Shown here piece by piece: positions 19,454 to 25,035 of a DNA stretch of 25,035 nt. Source of the stretch: Thalassiosira profunda (taxonomy: Eukaryota > Bacillariophyta > Thalassiosirophyceae > Thalassiosirales > Thalassiosiraceae); NCBI GenBank assembly GCA_036939355.1, contig JALLAP010000177.1:1-25035 (forward strand), given 5' to 3'. A program made the translations under genes and the position numbers. Under the pieces are notes generated by a model. That model was not told where the DNA came from. It did not search any database and was given only the letters and a program-made list of their open reading frames with translations. Position 1 is the stretch's first letter, and every line of letters starts with the position of its first letter.

Positions 19454-20820
19454 ATGCAAGCTCCAAGCCTCCTTGATGGGAGCGCGCCCTTCGTTGGGGT
19501 GCGCGCCCCCAACAATCCAGAGGGGGTCATCAACCTCGAAAACGAGGCCGGCGAGGATGACGTCGCGCCTGTTCTTCCAAACACCGCCGCCGAACCGAAC
19601 GATGGCGTCGCCGTTCCCAGGAAGAAAAAGCTGCCTGGTCCCCAGGGCTGGATCAAGCCGAAGCTCGACGGCCTTCGCGAAGACGTCACCGCGCTCGTCG
19701 TCCGCAAAGGCCTCCACCGTCTTGTCGGCCAAGGCAATCTCAAGCCGTGGGACGGATTCTACGAGGAGGTCACCGGATATGCCGTGCATGCAGATGGTAC
19801 ACGGCGAGTATTACCTCTATTATTTGTATGCATTTGCAATTGAAAACATATCTTATACATATTCTACTGTATTTTGCAATCATTTGTTTCCAGCGAGGCT
19901 ATGCCCATGGCCGGGTATAGCAAGCACGTCGGCCCCGACGGCCCGAAGAAAATGAGGAATTTCATCCTCAAGGGCATCGAGTTCGACAAGGACCAAGGCG
20001 AGTACGCAGTTCTTCGCGGCACCGAGCCTACCTCGCTGCAGCAACTTGCCACGACGGCCTTCTACCAGCGCGCAGCTGCCAAGAGGGACGCCGATCGCAA
20101 GGCCGCGGAAAAGGCCGAGAAGAACGCCGTTCGCCGTCGCCAAAACGAGGCCGCCGAGAGGTACTTGGGCCTCCGCCCCGACGGGAGCCAGCGCGGCGTC
20201 AACCTCCCTCCCGGCGACGACGACCAGCCGTCCGCGTTCGCCAGCGCCGCCGCTGCCGCCGCTCGCCACCTCGCCCCGCAGCCCCGCGCCGCCGGTAAGT
20301 TGTTGCATGCAAACGTCATCCCCAGTTCATCCCCTGACCCGGACGCCTTCCCCTCTCCCAATTCCACGCAGCGACCACCCCGGCGAGCAGGGCTGAAGAC
20401 GAGGCCAAGCTCGCCGCCCTCGCTACGGCGGGCACCGGGACGACCAAGTACGGCCCCGGCGAGCTGAAGCGGGAGGCGAGGCACCAGGACTCCCAAGGCC
20501 TCATCGACGACTTGGCCAACTCCATGCAGAGCGACCAGAAGGCGATCGTGGACGCCATCAATCATGTGACGTCCGTGGTCTCGGCCTCCGGCCCCGGGGT
20601 CGAGTCTCCGGCGTCGAAGAAGCAGCGCCAATTCCACGCCGTCAGCGAAAACATCAAGCTCCTCCTGCAGGAGAAGAAGGCGTTGAAGGAAGCGGGGGAG
20701 TCGACGGCCGACGTGGAAGAGCAGATCCGAGGCCTCCAGGCGGAGAGGAAGACGCTGAATCGCGCCCAGGGCTCCGGCGCCACCGCGAACTTGGGCAGCG
20801 CGTTCGGCGACGCGGCGTAG
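19454..20820 (+). CDS. 399-aa protein of unknown function, possibly transposon-associated
   Basis: Three exons are inferred. Exon 2 ends at 20294 and exon 3 runs 20372-20820 (clear GTAAGT-CAG intron, 77 nt, phase 1). Exon 1 starts at ATG 19454; its end is less certain. 19808-19897 is the simplest phase-keeping intron (donor A|GTATTA, acceptor GAG), whereas the better-looking CAG at 19893 would break phase with the nearest donors. The protein has an acidic N-terminus, a basic PRKKKLPGPQGWIKPKL segment, a conserved-looking AGYSKHVGPDGPKKMRNF block, an Ala/Arg/Glu-rich helix and a C-terminal coiled coil (VSENIKLLLQEKKALKEAGE). No catalytic motif is recognised. It may bind DNA; its place about 1.2 kb from a transposase and between repeats suggests a companion gene, which is inference. 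The frame stays open upstream with an alternative ATG near 19337. Confidence 0.68.
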
Positions 20821-20949
20821 GTGCGGGTGCATCGCCAGGTCGGTGGCGTTGGGTGTGCATGCTGGGGCTGCACTCCATTAGGAAATAATGCGTATTAAAC
20901 CTGTTTGCAATTGCAATTGGTTGTGTAAGTACGATACAATGAACATCAA

Positions 20950-21129
20950 TTAGAACATATCAACAACGAACGCACCTTCTTCGGGACCAGGGGCCCGGCG
21001 TTCCAGCGACAGCACGTGCTGTCCATCGCGCACAACAACGCCACCTTTGCCAGCGTCATCGATCGTCGTCACGGCCAACGACGCCACGTCCTCCAACGAC
21101 GACGCCTCGTCCAGCGAAGGCACCTCCGG
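20950..21129 (-). other. Possible 3' coding exon, 59 codons
   Basis: The minus strand reads PEVPSLDEASSLEDVASLAV, then TTIDDAGKGGVVVRDG and further, to TAA at 20952-20950, with protein-like composition. A CAG directly precedes it. The same frame continues upstream, past a TGA at 21141-21139, to an ATG at 21303 (MAPLASASRTALSSERTG). No GT donor in the right phase joins the two parts, so it is either a broken gene, an exon of something unseen, or chance. Confidence 0.2.
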
Positions 21130-21830
21130 CTGATGCCCTCACTTTTGACTTTTGAGGCTACACCAACACCACGCATAACTCGGATCGATGCACGTTAGCG
21201 ACGACGCCGGGCCCGCGGCGCCGATGCCCGGGAGGAGCCACGCCGCGTGGCCGGTGCGCTCGGACGACAGCGCGGTCCGCGAGGCCGATGCCAGCGGGGC
21301 CATCGACGAGGAGCTGTGTGATGGGAGGCGAAGTGAAAAAATGAGCGGCCAGCAATCTTTGTCTTTGTGTCCGTCACTGAAATTTCTGAGAGACAAAGCA
21401 AGCAACACAAACCCAGCTTCCTCCACCAATGGCACAGGCACACGCACGCCTCTCGGCGGTTCGTCGTGGCAGCGGGCGTCGTCGTCACACTATCCCGAGG
21501 CGGCGGCATGTACACCCGCGTCTTGCTGGCGGCGCACGTCAATTTACGCCGCGACGTGCGTCTGCTCTGCACGCCACCGCCACATCACACATCGCGCGAG
21601 CCTCGTTGATGTGGCATCACGCGAGCCTCGTCTCCGTGGGCGCAAAACAGTGCACGTGCCCATCATCATGTCGCGCTCGCTGGGGGCGCACGCGGCCGTG
21701 ATTGAGTACGTGGCCGCAGACGCCCGGCCTTCGTCGCCCGGCATGGCACGTGCGTCAATTGATGGATTGCAAGCGCGCACCGACACAGCAATCGGACAAC
21801 GGTTGGTAGAGAGTCGACTGGACGGCGGAT

Positions 21831-21912
21831 CGAGGGAGCACCGTCACAACCCCGCCCGGAGGACGAAACGAGGGAGCACCAACGCGAGATGGAGACGTCG
21901 GACGAGGGAGCA
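21831..21912 (+). repeat. Three spaced copies of CGAGGGAGCA
   Basis: Copies begin at 21831, 21869 and 21903, spaced 38 and 34 bp. They lie just beyond the 3' end of the transposase gene. Intervening sequence is not obviously repeated. Confidence 0.6.
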
Positions 21913-22006
21913 TCGACACAACAACACCGGATCTCGGCTCGTCGCGACGCCACATACAACCCACCGGGACGGCGGGATCCAAACAAAATGAAACCTACAT
22001 TACAAT

Positions 22007-23611
22007 CTACAACCTGAGGTAATCGTCGAGTTCGGGCGGGGAGCAGCGGAACTTGCGGTAGCTGGAGGTCTTGCTGCCGTTCAGGCACACGTAAATGTTG
22101 CTCAGCAAGTGGCAAACACGGAGCTGCTGCTGGGCGTACGGGAGCCGCTTGCCGAGGCGGTAATTCGCGGGGTTCGAGCAAATCTTGAAGATGTTTTCGA
22201 CGTCGGCGTAGCTCCATTCGATGGCTTGGCGGCACGGCTTGATTTTTCTGTTGCAGAGCCGTTGGGCCGGAGTGAGCTGGGCCCCGGGACCGTACGCCCG
22301 GAAGTAGGAACGGACGCCTTGGAAGATTTGCAATACACAGAAATGGAATGTTTTGAGCGAAATATCGCTACAAAATAATGCAATAAGCAATGATATGAAC
22401 TCACACTGCAATCCCTGCGCTCCGTAAACGCCGTCGCCAAAGGCAGAGTAGATATGCGGTCTACCTTGCTGGAGTTGCAACAGAAACTGATCGAGTCCGC
22501 TCATTTGCATAATACCTCGCACATCGTGGAGCCGAGCGGAGCATGGGCCGTAGACGAAGCTCAAACCGTTTGGCAGCATCACAGTCTCCACCTTGATGCC
22601 GTGGCACTTTTTGTACCCGGTGTAGACGGATCTCTGGGCATCATAGTACTCTTCTCGGCGAGGAGCACCGATGTAATCGCCGTCCGGTCCAGAGAAAGGA
22701 CGGTTGATGCGATCGATGGAGCAATCAATGAAGCCAAAGATACTGAACGGAAGGAACTGAAGGCCCGTGTGTACTTCTGCGGTGAAATCGGTGGCGTGAT
22801 GAACCGTCGACTTCTTGATGTGGTTTTGGATTGCATCGAAGTATCGGGGAAAATCATTGACATATCGCACTAGACCTTGGTGGCCCAAGATATCTTGGTA
22901 CCGGGCATTGACGTAGCGGAGTATCCATGGCCAACCGAAGCTCCAGCGAGATGCATGCCCGCCGAAGATCAGATCACACATCTCCTTGTTGGTGAACCCG
23001 GTCTTGCACTTCGTCATCATGAACAGAAATATTTCCTCCGGATGAAACCGATGAAACGCAGCATGTCCGTTCGACACGCGGACGAAGCCGCTGTTCTGGG
23101 CGGCTAGCTGCGCGAGGCCGAAATGTCCATAGATCCGACGGAGCTGATCCTTCTTGAAGCTCGTAAAATCGTAGCATTCTTGATCGGTCCAGCTGTTGAA
23201 GCGGATTTCCTGCCGCGGCAAGCGCGTCGCGTGATGGTTCCACTCCTCTTGCAAGGGAATATCGAAGTAGCGGTGATCGAGGAGGAACTCTCGTACGAAG
23301 CGGGTCTGGTTGACGGCGTATTTGAGGTGGACGAGGCGCAATAGAACGCCAATTGCAATTGCTGCGTTGGGGGCGGTGGCGGCGATCACATGATGTGTGC
23401 TCACAACAATCGACAGCAGCAGGAGCGGAGAGAGCGAGAGCAGGGCGGAGCGCGCGGCAGTTCCGTGATCGAGCATGCTGCTTTGCAAAAGGTGGAGGTA
23501 TCCGACCTCGGCGTGGCTGAGGTGCATCGAGCGGCGGTAGCTGCTGTGGTTGCGCTTCGGGCCGCGACGAAGGCAGCCCGTGCGCTGGCGGCGGCGCGGC
23601 GCCTTCCCCAT
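22007..23611 (-). CDS. PIF/Harbinger-like DDE transposase
   Basis: Predicted DDE nuclease that would cut and join DNA of a class II transposon. Exons 23611-22405 and 22317-22007 join over an 87-nt GTGAG-AAG intron, phase 1 (GLQCVRSYF), giving 505 aa; the intron keeps frame if retained. The N-terminal part has a hydrophobic stretch, then a helix-turn-helix-like region (FTNKEMCDLIFGGHASRWSF). The catalytic core has IFGFIDCSID (Asp296), PCSARLHDVRG (Asp363, matching the G-S-x-HD block of DDE_Tnp_4/HARBI1 proteins), then FGDGVYGAQG, and after the intron EWSYADVENIFKI with the probable catalytic Glu. No stop or frameshift is seen, so the copy may be intact. It is longer than typical members (about 350-450 aa). 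Met28 is an alternative start. Confidence 0.85.
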   Translation of the reverse strand: MGKAPRRRQRTGCLRRGPKRNHSSYRRSMHLSHAEVGYLHLLQSSMLDHGTAARSALLSLSPLLLLSIVVSTHHVIAATAPNAAIAIGVLLRLVHLKYAVNQTRFVREFLLDHRYFDIPLQEEWNHHATRLPRQEIRFNSWTDQECYDFTSFKKDQLRRIYGHFGLAQLAAQNSGFVRVSNGHAAFHRFHPEEIFLFMMTKCKTGFTNKEMCDLIFGGHASRWSFGWPWILRYVNARYQDILGHQGLVRYVNDFPRYFDAIQNHIKKSTVHHATDFTAEVHTGLQFLPFSIFGFIDCSIDRINRPFSGPDGDYIGAPRREEYYDAQRSVYTGYKKCHGIKVETVMLPNGLSFVYGPCSARLHDVRGIMQMSGLDQFLLQLQQGRPHIYSAFGDGVYGAQGLQCEFISLLIALFCSDISLKTFHFCVLQIFQGVRSYFRAYGPGAQLTPAQRLCNRKIKPCRQAIEWSYADVENIFKICSNPANYRLGKRLPYAQQQLRVCHLLSNIYVCLNGSKTSSYRKFRCSPPELDDYLRL

Positions 23612-23905
23612 GGCGGCGGTGATGTATGCTGCAAGAGAGGCGCTGGTGCAAGAAGAGTGTGGGCTGGATACATCATCATTACTTTAGAGTCCTCGCTTCA
23701 TGGTTGCGACCGGTCGATGCGCTCGACCTCTTCGTCTTCGACTTTTGCGGCCGCCGAGCGGCCAAGATTTCGGGTGATGTTTGGCGAGTCCCCAAGTCCC
23801 CAGATCGCCGGCGGCGATCAAGTCACAAGTCCCCAACCGCCAAAAAAGAAGCGCGCGGCCGCCGCGTTGAAACCACTCTATATTAGTTCGCGAACTCCAG
23901 CTTTT

Positions 23906-23983
23906 GTGCAAATCCCACCAGACGAGCAATTCTTCGTCGCTAATCCAGATTGGCGAGCAATTATTGTGCAAATCCCACCCGAA
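23906..23983 (+). repeat. Duplicated TGTGCAAATCCCACC unit with dispersed relative
   Basis: TGTGCAAATCCCACC occurs at about 23906 and again at about 23966. Between them GATTGGCGAGCAATTATT (23948-23965) matches 18962-18979 at all but one base, in the same orientation, next to a related GCGCAAAATCCACC. This is a dispersed repeat present on both sides of the 19-24 kb segment. Confidence 0.6.
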
Positions 23984-24142
23984 ACCCACAGCCCTGCAAT
24001 TTCTGAGCTTCTCTGCGAAGATACGAAGTGACCCCCCAGGACATTTCACTTTGACTTTGAGCCATCTGATTGACGGGTTTTGAAGAGGCTCGCCTTGCCT
24101 TGCATGCAACTGCTCGATGTGTTGTTCGTTCACATCCCTATT

Positions 24143-24210
24143 TCTTCGTCGCATAATTGCAACAGAGGTCGACACATTCCTCTCTCACACGTCGCACAAT
24201 ATTTGCAACC
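24143..24210 (+). promoter_or_regulatory. Upstream module of small acidic gene B
   Basis: TCTTCGTCGCAT (24143-24154) and TTGCAACC touching the ATG (24203-24210) repeat the pair found before paralogue A. An extra TTGCAAC lies at about 24157. The spacing between the two elements differs (14 bp in A, 48 bp in B). Confidence 0.5.
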
Positions 24211-24708
24211 ATGGCCGCCGCCACCATCAACCTCGCCGCCGATTACCTCGACGCCGCGCCCCTCCGCCTTTCCGACCTCGACTTCGCCGCCGCCGTCAGC
24301 GAGGACGAGTTCTTCACCGATGATGAGCTCTTCGGCGCCGCCGATGACGATGAGTTTCGATTCGACGAGATAGAGGGCTGCGCCGTCGACTTCGATCCAC
24401 TGCACGACGACGACATGTCCTGCTCCAGCGACGGCATGGGCCAGAGCCACGCGTCGTCCCATCAAGCCGCCACAATCGCCGCGCAGCTCGACAAGCTCGC
24501 CGCCTCCATGAAGCGCACCGAGGCCTCCCGCGCCCAGGTCATGCTCCAACGCAACATGCTGTCTGAAGAACAAAGAAATCAACTCTCGGTGGCGAGGCGG
24601 CGGATGCAGCGCCAACACGAGGAGACGCAGCGTCAAAAAGAGGCAGAACGGCGGGGGAAGGACGATGAGGTGCAGTCCTCCGTTTTGCGCGCAGCGGCGT
24701 GGGGTTGA
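24211..24708 (+). CDS. Small acidic protein with SMKRTEASR helix (paralogue B)
   Basis: Single exon, 165 aa. The N-terminal 80 residues are strongly acidic (FAAAVSEDEFFTDDELFG, DDDEFRFDEIEG). Residues 96-114 read LAASMKRTEASRAQVMLQR, nearly identical to paralogue A. Unlike A it continues into a long basic helix (about 120-150, RRRMQRQHEETQRQKEAERR), likely coiled coil. An acidic domain plus basic helix would fit a transcriptional co-factor, but no function is shown. The start at 24211 has TTGCAACC immediately before it; an upstream in-frame ATG at 24157 would add 18 residues without resemblance to A, so it is not preferred. Confidence 0.8.
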   Translation: MAAATINLAADYLDAAPLRLSDLDFAAAVSEDEFFTDDELFGAADDDEFRFDEIEGCAVDFDPLHDDDMSCSSDGMGQSHASSHQAATIAAQLDKLAASMKRTEASRAQVMLQRNMLSEEQRNQLSVARRRMQRQHEETQRQKEAERRGKDDEVQSSVLRAAAWG

Positions 24709-24913
24709 GTTTGGAGGAGAAGAGGCGCGTGCACATGGGCCAGCTGGGACGGCAGACGATGTATGCAAGCTGTGTTTTGCAGATGCTTTGATTAGGATAT
24801 TGTTCGGTGGCTTTCATCGTAGGTAGGCGAATGAAGGTGCTGAGTGTAGAAGAGAATGTTTCAAGTTCAGCAGCTTCGGAACAGTACTGTACAACACGCT
24901 ACTTTAAACAGGC

Positions 24914-25035
24914 TCACGGGATGCCGAACACCGCGGCCCAATCATGCTCTGCAACGGAGCACTGCTGCCACTCCGGCCGATCGATGTCGCTCTCGATGTT
25001 CATCCTCCGGCGGGTGGCGCCCGCGCACGGCGCGT
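24914..25035 (-). CDS. 3' end of an unidentified gene
   Basis: The minus strand entering from the right edge reads RRMNIESDIDRPEWQQCSVA, then EHDWAAVFGIP and TGA at 24916-24914. The composition is protein-like and position fits a gene convergent with paralogue B (205 bp between stops). Only about 40 codons are in the window, so no family can be named, and a 3' splice site inside this stretch cannot be excluded. Confidence 0.45.
   Translation of the reverse strand, partial: APCAGATRRRMNIESDIDRPEWQQCSVAEHDWAAVFGIP

Larger units (their letters stand above)
20821..22006. other. Long intergenic region with short direct repeats
   Basis: The 1186 bp between the 399-aa gene and the transposase stop contain no gene I trust. 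TTGCAATTGCAATTGG lies near 20911. A minus-strand open tail (20950-21129) is listed separately. ATC(G/A)CGCGAGCCTCGT occurs twice near 21590-21630. CGAGGGAGCA occurs three times (21831, 21869, 21903). The longest plus-strand frame (21188-21991) is Arg/Ser/His-rich without a domain. Confidence 0.4.
23612..24210. other. Repeat-bearing divergent region between transposase and paralogue B
   Basis: About 600 bp. It holds AAGTCACAAGT (about 23820-23830), the inverted partner of ACTTGTGACTTG at 19029-19040, and a repeated TGTGCAAATCCCACC block. The part nearest 24211 is the paralogue B promoter. The minus-strand frame 24175-23684 translates repeats (WDLHxxxS twice) and is not taken as a gene. Confidence 0.45.

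Noticed and set aside
21188..21991. Plus-strand open frame of 267 codons
   Set aside because: It is rich in Arg, Ser, His and Thr, shows no domain or helix pattern, runs through short DNA repeats, and overlaps a better-looking minus-strand frame. GC-rich DNA yields such frames by chance.
18892..23983. LTR retrotransposon, because direct repeats flank the region
   Set aside because: The direct matches are under 40 bp, there is no reverse transcriptase or integrase, and the encoded enzyme is a DDE transposase of the Harbinger type.
23684..24175. Minus-strand frame with repeated WDLHxxxS text
   Set aside because: It is the translation of the TGTGCAAATCCCACC direct repeats and lies where the paralogue B promoter must be.
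1..25035. tRNA, rRNA or CRISPR features
   Set aside because: I saw no cloverleaf with a GGTTCRANTCC arm, no rRNA-like stretch, and no regularly spaced identical repeats with unique spacers.

Overview
The window is nuclear DNA from a eukaryotic microalga, most likely a centric diatom of the Thalassiosira type (species is inference). The reasons are GC-rich coding sequence, short spliceosomal introns (about 53-92 nt, mostly GTGAG/GTAAG donors and CAG/TAG acceptors), and several gene types I associate with diatoms: LRR/Cys-rich proteins, secreted repeats ending CCYC, and small acidic proteins with an SM(K/R)RTEASR helix. There are no operons, tRNAs or CRISPR arrays. All splice sites below were worked out by eye from donor, acceptor, phase and protein continuity.

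Left part (1-9.2 kb). An LRR/zinc-ribbon-like gene (+, start unclear) is followed by a degenerate copy of its Cys motif. Next is a four-exon ionotropic-glutamate-receptor-like channel (-) whose exon 2 carries three apparent frame breaks. It is divergent from a three-exon VPS15/PIK3R4 gene (+, 1669 aa), with myristoylation-type N-terminus, kinase-like, HEAT-like and WD40 regions. Its catalytic-loop HGD has become HGH.

Middle (9.2-16.6 kb). A Qa-SNARE of the syntaxin-18/Ufe1 type (-), a SET-domain protein with a coiled-coil tail (+), an uncharacterised membrane protein (-), an LRR-like protein (+), a coiled-coil protein (-) and a small acidic protein (+, paralogue A). The SET and membrane-protein genes converge and are enclosed by a previously unlabelled pair of about 230-bp inverted repeats (10872-11099 and 13139-13369) holding a perfect 39-bp core. 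This is the most striking non-coding structure in the window.

Right part (16.8-25 kb). A secreted protein built from an exon-duplicated Cys module (-), a coiled-coil protein (-), a three-exon 399-aa protein of unknown function (+), a PIF/Harbinger-like DDE transposase with one intron and no disabling lesion (-), paralogue B of the small acidic family (+), and the 3' end of one more gene (-). Repeat-like sequence lies outside both the 399-aa gene and the transposase, so 19.0-24.0 kb may be a two-gene transposon or a repeat-rich insertion.

Genes nearly alternate in strand, and several convergent pairs lie only 17-67 bp apart stop to stop, so their 3' ends must overlap on opposite strands. The palindrome TTGCAA sits just upstream of, or on, the start codon of at least five genes and may be part of the local core promoter or leader.
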